Shown: one piece after another, positions 1-7,938 of the stretch | Numbering within the stretch: the stretch's first letter is position 1 | Layout: each line of letters opens with the position of its first letter | Assembly (NCBI RefSeq): GCF_020889785.1 | Contig: NZ_JACMYK010000082.1 | Coordinates: forward strand, 1 to 32,178 | Source: Bradyrhizobium acaciae | GTDB taxonomy: Bacteria > Pseudomonadota > Alphaproteobacteria > Rhizobiales > Xanthobacteraceae | Length of the DNA: 32,178 nt | Reading direction: 5' to 3' | The notes under the pieces: model-generated | What the model was told of the DNA's origin: nothing | Database searches by the model: none | What the model saw: the letters and a program-made list of their open reading frames with translations, nothing else | Translations under genes and position numbers: made by a program

Positions 1-509
1 CGGAGCCGATCGCCGTCTGAACAATCCCAACCACTCGGGGCAGCCGGCCGAACACGGCCGAGCTCGCGTCCCCGAACGCTACGCCGGACGCGACTAACAT
101 TGGCTTTTCGCCTGCTGAGCAGCTCAGGCGGAAGGTGGCGCCGCAGTTTTTTTGGTCTGGCTTGCCGTCGCCACGAGGTGAATAATCCCCGCACCGGCCG
201 CCATAGGCTTGCCCGCCGAAACGTCCTGATTGAAACTAAATTCGGTAGTGAAAATCGAATTGCAGTCCTGCGGGGAGCGATCGGGGAAATGTCAGAATGA
301 CTGTCCCATTAACGCGAGTGCACCCCCACGAAATTAATAGTATAATTACGGAGTAAATTGTCCACATATTAATTATTATTCGAACTACAGCAGGCCTTTA
401 GGTCTGTTTGCAGCAGCTCGTTCAGCACTCAAGGTCCTGCGGTCTCGGCCCGGCGGTCCGGATCACCGTCGAGCCGCGACACGACAAGATCTTCTCAAAG
501 GAGGGGATC
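1..509. other. Gene-poor leader region upstream of the FecR gene
   Basis: No gene is convincing here. On the minus strand a frame opens at an ATG (98-100) and runs off the left edge, with a composition (MLVASGVAFGDASS...) that could be the start of a real protein, but 33 residues are too few to decide. On the plus strand an open frame ends at 298-300; it is arginine-rich and looks spurious. A short dyad, CTGAGC-A-GCTCAG, lies at 115-127. Bases 330-385 are strikingly AT-rich against their surroundings and contain a perfect TATAAT at 341-346, a possible -10 element for the downstream FecR gene, but without a recognisable -35 at the proper spacing. Confidence 0.4.
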
Positions 510-1166
510 GTGCGCATCCGTTTCATTGTTCAATTGCTCGCATGCATCATTTTCACGCTCGTAACACTGACGTCTGCTCCGGTGCTGGCGCAAACCGAGC
601 CGGCCCAACCTGCGGTTCAAAATTCGCCGGCGAAGCTCATCGGGAAAGTCGTGACGGCCACCGGTTTGGTCACGATCGAGCATGCGAGTGAAGTCGTCGT
701 TCAGGCCGCGCTGTCGGATCAGCGGCCCCGGGCGAAGGTCGGCGACCTCGTCTATCAGGGCGATGTCGTGCAGACCGGAGCCGATGGACGGGTCGGGATC
801 AATTTCACCGACGGCACCTCGTTCAACCTGTCGAGCAATGCCAAGATGGCGATGACCGAGTTCGTCTACGACCCGAACGGCAAGTCGAATTCGACCCTGT
901 TCAAATTGGCCAATGGAACGTTCACCTTTGTTGCCGGCAATATCGCGAAGACCGGTGACATGCAGATCGACACGCCCGCCGCAACGATGGGTATCCGCGG
1001 CACGACGCCACGCATCGAAATATCGGATGATGGAACGGTGAGGTTCGCGACATTGGTGGAAGAGGGCAAGAGCAAGCTTCTCAGAAAGCCCGCGACACGG
1101 GCCGCGCGGCAACCCGAGCAAGACACCTCCCACAGGTTCAATCCGAACGTCTGTCGCGGGTGCTAG
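510..1166 (+). CDS. Exported FecR-domain protein
   Basis: Predicted 218-residue periplasmic protein. The GTG start at 510 is chosen because AAGGAGG lies just upstream and because it places a signal peptide (MRIRFIVQLLACIIFTLV...) at the N-terminus, with likely cleavage after VLAQ; an in-frame start at 408 would bury it. A FecR domain occupies roughly residues 60-170, with the typical pattern GDVVQTGADGRVGINFTDGT, then an amphipathic repeat and TPAATMGIRGTTPRI. The C-terminus ends in CRGC, so two cysteines could form a disulfide or a metal site. In the family, FecR domains either transmit an iron-siderophore signal to a sigma factor or serve as surface/periplasmic modules. No sigma factor or TonB receptor is adjacent, so the second role is more likely. 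A TPR gene follows after 74 bp. Confidence 0.85.
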   Translation: MRIRFIVQLLACIIFTLVTLTSAPVLAQTEPAQPAVQNSPAKLIGKVVTATGLVTIEHASEVVVQAALSDQRPRAKVGDLVYQGDVVQTGADGRVGINFTDGTSFNLSSNAKMAMTEFVYDPNGKSNSTLFKLANGTFTFVAGNIAKTGDMQIDTPAATMGIRGTTPRIEISDDGTVRFATLVEEGKSKLLRKPATRAARQPEQDTSHRFNPNVCRGC

Positions 1167-1240
1167 GCGAACAAGGCGTTGATCTTGAGCGGCTACTCAC
1201 GGAAATCGACGACGGCGGGTCGTCAAGACCGGAGCCCGAC

Positions 1241-2107
1241 ATGAGGCCTCGTGCAGCTACCGGTGCGAGTGGCGGCCTGGCGGCGCTTTTCATTCTGCTG
1301 TGGCTCGCATCGCCGGCGGGCGCGCAGAACCCGAAGCAACGGAACAATTACCTGCGGAACATCGAGCTGTGCAGCGGCCTCGACCACGCGCAGGCCGACG
1401 CGCGCATCGGTGCGTGCACGGCGCTGATCGATGCGGAGCAGGACATGACGCCGGCTGGCCTCGCGATCGCCTACAACAACCGTGGCAATGCCTATGCCGC
1501 CAAGGCGGACTACGACCGCGCCATCCGGGATTTTGATCGATCGATCGAGCTCAATCCAACCTACACCAAGCCGTTCAACAACCGTGGCGTGGCCTATTTC
1601 AGGAAACGCGACTACGACCGCGCGACCGATGCTTTCGATCAGGCCATCAAGCTCAACCCGAACTACGGCGAAGCCTTCGCCAACCGTGCCCGGGCCTATC
1701 TGAAGAAACATCAATATGACCGCGCGGCGCAGGATTACGATCAGGCCATTCGCCTCGAGCCGAAGCTCGACGGCGTGTGGAACGGACGCTGCTGGAGCCG
1801 GGCCATCCTCGGCGAGTTGCAGGCGGCGCTGGAGGATTGCAACAAGGCGCTACAATCGGGGTCGGCCGACGCCGCGACTTACGACTCCCGTGGCCTGATC
1901 TATCTGAAGACCGGCGAGCTGCGCGCGGCCGTCGACGACTATAGTTCCGCGCTTCGCATCGATCCGAAGCTGGCCAGCGCGCTCTATGGACGCGGGCTGG
2001 CGAAGCTGAAACAGGGCGACAAGGCCGGCGGCAATGTCGACATCTCGGCGGCCAAGGCTATTCAAGACGGCATCGGCGACGATTTCAAACGGTACGGCGT
2101 GCCGTAG
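1241..2107 (+). CDS. Exported tetratricopeptide-repeat protein
   Basis: Predicted 288-residue protein with a signal peptide (MRPRAATGASGGLAALFILL..., cleavage probably after SPAGA). The ATG at 1241 has GGAG six bases upstream; an in-frame GTG at 1160 would add 27 residues in front of the signal peptide and overlap the FecR gene, so it is not used. From about residue 65 there are five to six TPR units, clearest in the three successive copies AYNNRGNAYAAKADYDRAIRDF, PFNNRGVAYFRKRDYDRATDAF and AFANRARAYLKKHQYDRAAQDY (given here as separate blocks of a 34-residue period). TPR arrays act as protein-docking scaffolds. The pairing with a secreted FecR protein suggests a shared periplasmic assembly, but the partner is unknown. 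Confidence 0.85.
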   Translation: MRPRAATGASGGLAALFILLWLASPAGAQNPKQRNNYLRNIELCSGLDHAQADARIGACTALIDAEQDMTPAGLAIAYNNRGNAYAAKADYDRAIRDFDRSIELNPTYTKPFNNRGVAYFRKRDYDRATDAFDQAIKLNPNYGEAFANRARAYLKKHQYDRAAQDYDQAIRLEPKLDGVWNGRCWSRAILGELQAALEDCNKALQSGSADAATYDSRGLIYLKTGELRAAVDDYSSALRIDPKLASALYGRGLAKLKQGDKAGGNVDISAAKAIQDGIGDDFKRYGVP

Positions 2108-2178
2108 ACGCACTTGCTGACGGAGGCCGCAGCAAGGGCGCCGGCTTGAGGCCGTAGCCGCCTGTGCGATGCGGCCGG

Positions 2179-3045
2179 CTAGTTCATGATCTCGACCGTT
2201 GCCGAACGGCCGGCGACCAGCGCGATCCGATCCGGCAGGCGATCGAGCGCGATGCGTACCGGGACGCGTTGCGCGAGCCGGACCCAGCTGAAGGTCGGAT
2301 TGACGTTCGCGAGCAGGTTCGCGCCTTGCCCGCGGTCGCGATCCTCGATGCCGGCTGCAATGCTCTCGACATGTCCGGTGAGCCGGACCGGCTCGCCCAT
2401 CAGACGGACCTCTGCCTTGTCGCCGACGCGAATGCGCGCGAGCTTGGTCTCCTCGAAATAGCCTTCCACATGCAGCGTATCGCTGTCGACCAGAGCCATC
2501 ACGCCCTTGCCCGCGGTGACATAGGCGCCGGGCCGCAGCTCCATGTTTGTGATGGTGCCGTTCACCGATGCGTGTACCTCGCTGCGATCCAGGTTGAGCT
2601 GCGCGACGGCACGATCGGCGACCGCCTGGTCGTAGGCGGCCTTGGCCTGCAACTGCGTGGCCAGAACCTGCTCCTGCTTCTGCTGCGACACCGCATCGGT
2701 GGTCAGCGCGCTGTAGCGTCTGAGGTCCGAGTCAGCCTGGTCCAGCGTCGCGCGATGACCGGCGACCGCCGCATCGGCCTGTTGCAACGCCAGGGCAAAG
2801 CGCGCGCGGTCGATCCGGAACAGGATATCGCCACGATGCACTTGCTGATTGTCCTTGACCAGCACGTCGGTCACGAAGCCGGATACATCGGGAGCAACCT
2901 GAACCACGTCGGCGCGGACCCTGCCGTCGCGGGTCCAGGGCGATTCCATATAATAGACCCAGAGCCCGTGAGCGACGGCGAGCGCGGCGACGAGCGCGAT
3001 CGCGGTCAGCGCGACCCGGCCGAGCCAGGCGAAATTCCCCTTCAT
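2179..3045 (-). CDS. HlyD-family periplasmic adaptor of an AaeAB-like efflux system
   Basis: Predicted 288-residue membrane fusion protein. It has one N-terminal membrane anchor (about residues 7-27, LGRVALTAIALVAALAVAHG), the strand VAPDVSGFVTDVLVKDNQQV typical of a biotinyl/lipoyl-like domain, a coiled coil of about 90 residues, then the second half of the lipoyl domain (VNGTITNMELRPGAYVTAG) and a beta-barrel. Such adaptors link an inner-membrane pump to an outer-membrane channel. The start at 3045 is chosen over an in-frame codon at 3087 because it overlaps the stop of the DUF1656 gene as ATGA and begins right at the anchor. It is the last gene of the marR-fusC-DUF1656-hlyD unit. No outer-membrane channel gene is present in the window. 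Confidence 0.9.
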   Translation of the reverse strand: MKGNFAWLGRVALTAIALVAALAVAHGLWVYYMESPWTRDGRVRADVVQVAPDVSGFVTDVLVKDNQQVHRGDILFRIDRARFALALQQADAAVAGHRATLDQADSDLRRYSALTTDAVSQQKQEQVLATQLQAKAAYDQAVADRAVAQLNLDRSEVHASVNGTITNMELRPGAYVTAGKGVMALVDSDTLHVEGYFEETKLARIRVGDKAEVRLMGEPVRLTGHVESIAAGIEDRDRGQGANLLANVNPTFSWVRLAQRVPVRIALDRLPDRIALVAGRSATVEIMN

Positions 3046-3248
3046 GGCAGAAACTCCGAAAGATAAACGACGACGCCCAAGAGGCATACGTACAGTGCGA
3101 AATTGAACAGCGCGCGATGCCAGACCAGCCGGTAGAGCCCGAAGCGCTGCATGATCCGGCTGATCCCGGCACTCAGCGCGTAGGCAACGATGAGCCAGAG
3201 CAGCAGCGCCGGAATCAGCACGCCGTAGATGTCGATCTCATACCTCAT
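3042..3248 (-). CDS. DUF1656 small inner-membrane protein (AaeX-like)
   Basis: Predicted 68-residue protein with two membrane helices (about residues 9-29 and 45-65). It begins MRYEIDIYGVLIPALL, the characteristic opening of DUF1656/AaeX proteins. In this family the gene sits between a FUSC-type pump and its HlyD adaptor, as here. Its start overlaps the fusC stop and its stop overlaps the hlyD start, so translation of all three is probably coupled. The precise function of AaeX proteins is not established; the context says it is an accessory part of the efflux complex. Confidence 0.88.
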   Translation of the reverse strand: MRYEIDIYGVLIPALLLWLIVAYALSAGISRIMQRFGLYRLVWHRALFNFALYVCLLGVVVYLSEFLP

Positions 3249-5296
3249 GCAGCAAAGCTCTCCTCGGGCTGCGATCGATACGCGGGTGCATCCGGAAACA
3301 GGCCGCGGCGGATACCGACGAGGCCGAGCAACGCATGGTCCCGCGCACGCGCATTGGGATCCTTGACGACGGCGGTCAGCGCCGCATCGATGCATGTCAG
3401 CAGTTCGGTCGGCATTGCCTCGTCCGCATGGGCGCGAAACGCCGCCGCGAGGTCGTCCAGCATGTCGTCGATGGCACGCACGGTCGATGCGGCGAGGCCG
3501 TAACGGGCTCGCCTGAGGTCGATGATGTTGAGCCCGATGCGCAGCTGCACCAGGCTGTCGGCATCGCGGCGGTCGCTCTCGGAGATGAAGGCGATACGCT
3601 GGACCAATAGTCCGAGCCGATGCAGCATCAGGCCGGCAAACTGCGCGCGATCGCCGCGGCCGCGCCGCTCGGCCGCGTCCGCGAGCGTCTGCCAGCTCGA
3701 CGACATCAGCCGCTTGGCGATCCATTCGGCGCCGACGCCGCGCGCGACCCGCGTCACGATCTCGGCGATGACGATACCGAGGAAGAAGGCGACGGAGCTG
3801 TTGGCAAAACTGGCAAAATCCGCGCTGTAGGTCGATTGCAGCGCGAGCAGCGTCGCAGTGTTGACGGCGAGAGCCGAGCCGATCGGCGCGGTTTTCGGCC
3901 GTGCGATCAGGAGGCCGTATGTGAGAAAGGTTGGCGCCAGCGCGGCGATCAGGACCTCGACGTGTGAGATGCCCGGCACCAGCGCGAACTGATAGATCGC
4001 GACGACGACGATGGCGACCAGCGAAAACAGGCCGAAGGCCCGGATGCTGCGCGCCGGCTCATCCTGCGCCGCGAAGAAGCAGCAGGCGACCGCCGCCATC
4101 ATCGGCGCCGACGCGCCATCGGGCCAGCCGGTCGCAATCCACAGAGCGCAGCAGATCAGGATTGCCACCGCTGCGCCTGCGGCCGACCACAGCGCCATGC
4201 CGTGGTCGCGATGACGGACCGGCGCGGCCCCCGACTCCGGGTGGAACGCCAGCGGCACGGTGGAGATATTCTGGCCCGCGGCGATCGCATCGCCCACTGC
4301 CCGGCAGTCGGCCGAGATGTCGACGAGCTCACGTAGCCGGAGCAGCAGGCTGATCGTGATGATGCGCTCGCGCGGCGCGACGCCGTCGAGCGCGGTTTGC
4401 CGCTCGGCGATCGCGGCGCGGATCTGCTCGCCGGATTGCCGCTGGCGATCATCGTCGACGATCCATGCCGCGAGATCGTCGATCAGCCGCCGGAGCTCCG
4501 GCTGCCTTTGCAGGGCCGCCTCGCCGAGTGCGGCAAGCCGGTCTTCGATCGACGTGATGATCGGCAACAGCATCAGCATGCGCAGCCGGACTTCTCCGAG
4601 GCCACGCACGGTGCCGGCGTCGGCCAACCTGTCATAGGCGAGATGGGTCGCCAGCGTATCGATCTCGACGATGTCGGTCGCAAGGCGGAGGCGTTGGGCC
4701 CGGCGCGTCTCGCTGGTCCCGCGATCCAGCAGCACGTCGCGGGACAGGCGTCGTGCATCCGACAGCCAGCTTCTGACGCGGCCGCCGACCGCCGGCGCGA
4801 CGCTGCGCGGAAACACCACGGTCGAGACCAGGCTCGCACAGATGATACCGAGCGAGATCTCCTCGACCCGCGCCAGCGCGACGTCGAAGATGCTACCCGG
4901 CGCGGCCACCGACGGAAAGCCGATCAGCGCGACGGTATATCCGCCCAGCATGAAGACATAGCTGCGCGGCGTGCCGTCGAGCAGCGACAAATAAAGGCAG
5001 AGCCCGACCCAGAGCGCGATCGCGAGGCACAAGAGCTCCGGCGCATTGATTAGGTTCGGCACCATCGCGACCGTCATGGTCGCGCCGACCAGGGTGCCGA
5101 TCACGCGGAAGAACGCCTTCGAGCTGGTCGCGCCGGCCAGCGGCTGTGACGTGATGTAGACCGTCGCCATCGCCCAATAAGGGCGCGGCAGATCGATCGC
5201 CAATGCGATGACGAGCGCCAGCATCGACGCGGCGAACGTCTTCAACGCGAAGATGAGGTCCGCGTGGCGGACCAGGAACGGCTCTTCCGCGCGCAT
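3245..5296 (-). CDS. FUSC-family aromatic-acid efflux membrane protein (AaeB-like)
   Basis: Predicted 683-residue inner-membrane pump. The N-terminal half has about five to six membrane helices (from FALKTFAASMLALVIALAID), followed by a soluble region of roughly 170 residues and a second membrane block (from MALWSAAGAAVAILICCALW), then a cytoplasmic tail. This duplicated layout is that of FUSC proteins such as AaeB, which export hydroxylated aromatic carboxylic acids. The start MRAEEPFLVRHADLI at 5296 is two bases beyond the marR stop; an upstream extension in the same frame is only the shadow of marR. The likely substrates in a soil bacterium are plant phenolics, but that is inferred from the family. 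Confidence 0.88.
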   Translation of the reverse strand: MRAEEPFLVRHADLIFALKTFAASMLALVIALAIDLPRPYWAMATVYITSQPLAGATSSKAFFRVIGTLVGATMTVAMVPNLINAPELLCLAIALWVGLCLYLSLLDGTPRSYVFMLGGYTVALIGFPSVAAPGSIFDVALARVEEISLGIICASLVSTVVFPRSVAPAVGGRVRSWLSDARRLSRDVLLDRGTSETRRAQRLRLATDIVEIDTLATHLAYDRLADAGTVRGLGEVRLRMLMLLPIITSIEDRLAALGEAALQRQPELRRLIDDLAAWIVDDDRQRQSGEQIRAAIAERQTALDGVAPRERIITISLLLRLRELVDISADCRAVGDAIAAGQNISTVPLAFHPESGAAPVRHRDHGMALWSAAGAAVAILICCALWIATGWPDGASAPMMAAVACCFFAAQDEPARSIRAFGLFSLVAIVVVAIYQFALVPGISHVEVLIAALAPTFLTYGLLIARPKTAPIGSALAVNTATLLALQSTYSADFASFANSSVAFFLGIVIAEIVTRVARGVGAEWIAKRLMSSSWQTLADAAERRGRGDRAQFAGLMLHRLGLLVQRIAFISESDRRDADSLVQLRIGLNIIDLRRARYGLAASTVRAIDDMLDDLAAAFRAHADEAMPTELLTCIDAALTAVVKDPNARARDHALLGLVGIRRGLFPDAPAYRSQPEESFAA

Positions 5297-5298
5297 GA

Positions 5299-5802
5299 CT
5301 ATTTCGTCTCTTGAGCCGTCCTGGCCGGAGCGGTCCTGGCTGCAGTAGTGTTGGCGTCCTGCAGGCGGCGCGCCCGCTGCTCGATGCGTTGCAGCGTCTC
5401 GAAGGTTATCGCAAGTTCCTCGCTGCCGATATCCTTCAGCAGGCTGGCCCGCACCCGGCGCAGTACCCGGTTGGTCTCCTCGACCTTGGCTTCGCCGGCG
5501 GCGGTGAGATGCAGCGTCTTGGCGCGCCGATCGGTCGGGTCCTCGCGACGCTCGACCAGGCCTTCGGACTCGAGCAGATCGATCAGCCGCACCAGTGAAG
5601 CCCCCTCGATGCCCAGTTCGTCGGCCAGCACGCCCTGGCGGACGTTTTCCCCCTGCCGCGACAGCACCAGCAGCGGAATTGCCGTCGCGTAGGACAGGCC
5701 GTGATCCGACAGCGCCTGATCCGACTCGCGACGCCAGATCCGGGCGAGCCAGGTGATCAGGCGGCCGATCTCGGCGTGGATAAGGGATTGCGAAGGAGGC
5801 AT
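5299..5802 (-). CDS. MarR-family transcriptional regulator
   Basis: Predicted 167-residue repressor with a winged helix-turn-helix at about residues 45-110 (QGVLADELGIEGASLVRLID, then the wing with EDPTDRRAKTLHLT). This is the classic MarR pattern, including the DxRxK wing. GGAGG lies immediately upstream of the ATG. It is the first gene of the efflux operon and is divergent from an MFS exporter, so it probably controls both and responds to a phenolic ligand. The 16-residue C-terminal tail, rich in Ala and Thr (NTTAARTAPARTAQ), is an unusual low-complexity extension. Confidence 0.92.
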   Translation of the reverse strand: MPPSQSLIHAEIGRLITWLARIWRRESDQALSDHGLSYATAIPLLVLSRQGENVRQGVLADELGIEGASLVRLIDLLESEGLVERREDPTDRRAKTLHLTAAGEAKVEETNRVLRRVRASLLKDIGSEELAITFETLQRIEQRARRLQDANTTAARTAPARTAQETK

Positions 5803-5812
5803 GCAAATTAGA

Positions 5813-5841
5813 TAGGATGCGAACTATTAGGATGCAACTAT
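5813..5841. promoter_or_regulatory. Tandem repeat, candidate MarR operator
   Basis: Two adjacent near-identical units, TAGGATGCGAACTAT (5813-5827) and TAGGATGCAACTAT (5828-5841), differ by one inserted base. Each begins TAG and ends with CTA-T, giving a weak internal dyad. They start 11 bp upstream of the marR ATG, in the 89-bp gap between marR and the MFS gene. The position suggests that MarR autoregulates here and may also control the exporter. Confidence 0.6.
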
Positions 5842-5891
5842 ATTGCCTGGAATAGTCCGGTGATCACGCAAAAGCGATCGAGCAAGCGGCA

Positions 5892-7133
5892 ATGGGTACG
5901 AGCTCCACGGCAGGAATGGGCGAAGAATTTCGCGGCGAGGGCAGCCTTGCGCTGTTCCCGACCTTCATCGTCGTGGCCGTGGACGCCACGGGATTAGGCA
6001 TCATCCTGCCGTTGCTGCCCTTCTACTCGCAGCGGCTTGGCGCGACGCCATTCGTGATCGGCGCGCTGATCTCAGTCTATGCAGTCTGTCAGCTGATCGC
6101 CGGTCCGATTGTCGGCGTGCTCTCCGATCGCTACGGCCGCCGCAACGTGCTGGTCGTGAGTCAGATTGGCACCTGCATCGGCTTCGTCCTGCTCGCCATT
6201 GCGGGCAATCTGACGCTTGTGTTCCTGGCCCGGATCATCGACGGGCTGACATCCGGCAACATCTCGGTGGCTCACGCCTATGCGGCCGAGCACAGTGCGC
6301 CGCGGGCCCGCAAGCAGGCGCTTGGCATGACCAGCGGTGCGATCGGGACCGGCCTGCTGGTCGGCCCTGCACTCTCGGGCCTCCTTGTCCATTACGGCGA
6401 CAGCGTACCGGTATGGGCTGCCGCGGCATTGTCACTGATCAGCATTGTTGCCACCATCGTTCTGCTGTCGCCGGACCATCCGGCCGCCGAGCCGCTCTAC
6501 CAGCAGCGGGTGCCCGAGCCGACGCCGGCGCGCATGATCGTCGGGCTACGCTATGCGTGGCGCGTGCTCGTCCTGCTCATCGTGTTCTTCTTCGTGAATT
6601 CGATGTTCCTGTCGCAGATCGGCCTGTTCCTGTCGGCGCGGTTCAGCTGGGATGGACATTCCTTCGGCGCACGCGAGCTCGGCGCCGTATTCGCCTATGC
6701 CGGCTTCATCAACATGGTCGTGCAATGCCTCCTGATCACGCGTGCGAACATTTTCGCGTCTGACCGGGTCATTGTCCTGGCCGCGTTTGCCTGCATGGCG
6801 ATCGGGCTTTCGGGATTGGCATTCGCAGAGCGGATCAGCCTGCTTGTGGCCCTCCTGACGCTGATCATCGTCGGCATGATGTTCGCACGCAGCACGTTGA
6901 CCGCCGAATTGTCGCGCAGCACGGCGATCAACCGGCAAGGCATGATCATGGGCCTCAACCAATCGCTGATGTCGGGCGCCAACATCTGCGCGCCGCTGCT
7001 GAGCGGTGCACTGATCGGTCACCAGTTGTATGTCAGCTGGACGCTTGCGATGGCGGCGATTGCAACATTCGGCGTGGTCCTGGCCGGACAGCTCCTCCCG
7101 CCGGGACAGCCGGCGCCGAGTGCCCAGCCTTGA
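5892..7133 (+). CDS. MFS drug/metabolite exporter (DHA1, TetA-like)
   Basis: Predicted 413-residue, 12-helix transporter. The signature between helices 2 and 3 is GVLSDRYGRRNVL (major-facilitator motif A), and helix 5 carries the exporter motif C region GAIGTGLLVGPALSGLL. These features place it in the proton-coupled drug-antiporter branch rather than among sugar importers. It is divergent from the MarR/FUSC operon. The ribosome-binding site before the ATG at 5892 is weak (GAGCAAGCGGC), and an ATG eight codons later is an alternative. The substrate is unknown. Confidence 0.88.
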   Translation: MGTSSTAGMGEEFRGEGSLALFPTFIVVAVDATGLGIILPLLPFYSQRLGATPFVIGALISVYAVCQLIAGPIVGVLSDRYGRRNVLVVSQIGTCIGFVLLAIAGNLTLVFLARIIDGLTSGNISVAHAYAAEHSAPRARKQALGMTSGAIGTGLLVGPALSGLLVHYGDSVPVWAAAALSLISIVATIVLLSPDHPAAEPLYQQRVPEPTPARMIVGLRYAWRVLVLLIVFFFVNSMFLSQIGLFLSARFSWDGHSFGARELGAVFAYAGFINMVVQCLLITRANIFASDRVIVLAAFACMAIGLSGLAFAERISLLVALLTLIIVGMMFARSTLTAELSRSTAINRQGMIMGLNQSLMSGANICAPLLSGALIGHQLYVSWTLAMAAIATFGVVLAGQLLPPGQPAPSAQP

Positions 7134-7190
7134 GGCCGACTGCGCTTCCAGAACGATCCCGCCGGCACGGATCCTCTGCGCTGCCGCGCC

Positions 7191-7748
7191 CTACGGATCG
7201 AGCTCAGTATCCCAGTAGAGATAATCGAGCCAGCTCTCATGCAGATAGTTCGGCGGGAACAGCCGGCCGTTGCGGTGGAGCTGGTGCACGGTGGGTGCAT
7301 AGGGCGTCTGCTTCGGAAACATCTTGGCCTGCTGCGGCGTCAGATTGCCCTTGCGCAGATTGCACGGCGAGCAGGCGGCGACGACGTTCTCCCAGGTGGT
7401 CTGGCCACCCTTGCTGCGCGGAATGATGTGATCGAAGGTGAGGTCGTCGGCCGACAGGCAGTATTGGCAGCTGAATCGGTCGCGCAGGAAAACGTTGAAC
7501 CGGGTGAAGGCGGGGTGGGTGGTCGGCTTGACGAAGGACTTGAGGGATACGACGCTCGGTAACTGGATTTCGAAGGACGGACTTCGGACCGCCCGGTCGT
7601 AATATTCCACGATGTTGACACGATCGAGGAACACCGCCTTGATCGCGTCCTGCCAGGACCAGAGCGACAGCGGGTAATAACTCAGCGGCCGGAAGTCCGC
7701 ATTCAGCACCAGCACCGGCCAACCGCCTTGTGAGACATGTGCGTTCAA
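7191..7748 (-). CDS. HNH endonuclease
   Basis: Predicted 185-residue protein. The HNH fold spans about residues 90-145: CQYC at 94-97, DHIIPRSKGG with Asp106-His107, and NVVAACSPCN with Cys126 and Cys129. The four cysteines bind a structural zinc, and the His-Asn pair forms the nuclease centre. The N-terminal half (WPVLVLNADFRPLSYYPLSL) is a conserved partner domain of this single-copy family, which is widespread in alphaproteobacteria; its cellular role is not settled. The start is set at TTG 7748 because AGGAG lies seven bases upstream. A GTG at 7793 is in frame but lacks a ribosome-binding site. No methylase or defence partner is nearby. Confidence 0.88.
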   Translation of the reverse strand: MNAHVSQGGWPVLVLNADFRPLSYYPLSLWSWQDAIKAVFLDRVNIVEYYDRAVRSPSFEIQLPSVVSLKSFVKPTTHPAFTRFNVFLRDRFSCQYCLSADDLTFDHIIPRSKGGQTTWENVVAACSPCNLRKGNLTPQQAKMFPKQTPYAPTVHQLHRNGRLFPPNYLHESWLDYLYWDTELDP

Positions 7749-7938
7749 ATAACGCTCCTGACTCCCATTAGCTGCGAAGCAGCATGCACTCACATACTAC
7801 AGGCAGCGTGACGGGATTGTGAAGAGCAATGAGCAGCTTATCCGCCGTCCCCTGCCATGTTCCTGCCCCGATTGCCTCCTGCCCGCGAGGCCCGTAAAGG
7901 GAGCCGCAAGCCCCTCGGCCAGTGACGGACCCCTGCCG

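Noticed and set aside
100..300. Open frame of 66 codons on the plus strand near the left edge
   Set aside because: Arginine-rich, no ribosome-binding site, non-ATG start, no recognisable domain; composition typical of a chance frame in GC-rich DNA.
5297..5806. N-terminal extension of the FUSC gene (853-residue frame)
   Set aside because: The added part lies entirely antisense to codon frame of the MarR gene on the same strand and has a low-complexity Arg/Gly/Ala composition; the real start is at 5296.
7191..7748. HNH endonuclease as part of a defence or homing system
   Set aside because: No methylase, restriction, toxin or intron/intein partner is adjacent, and this family is a conserved single gene in alphaproteobacteria.
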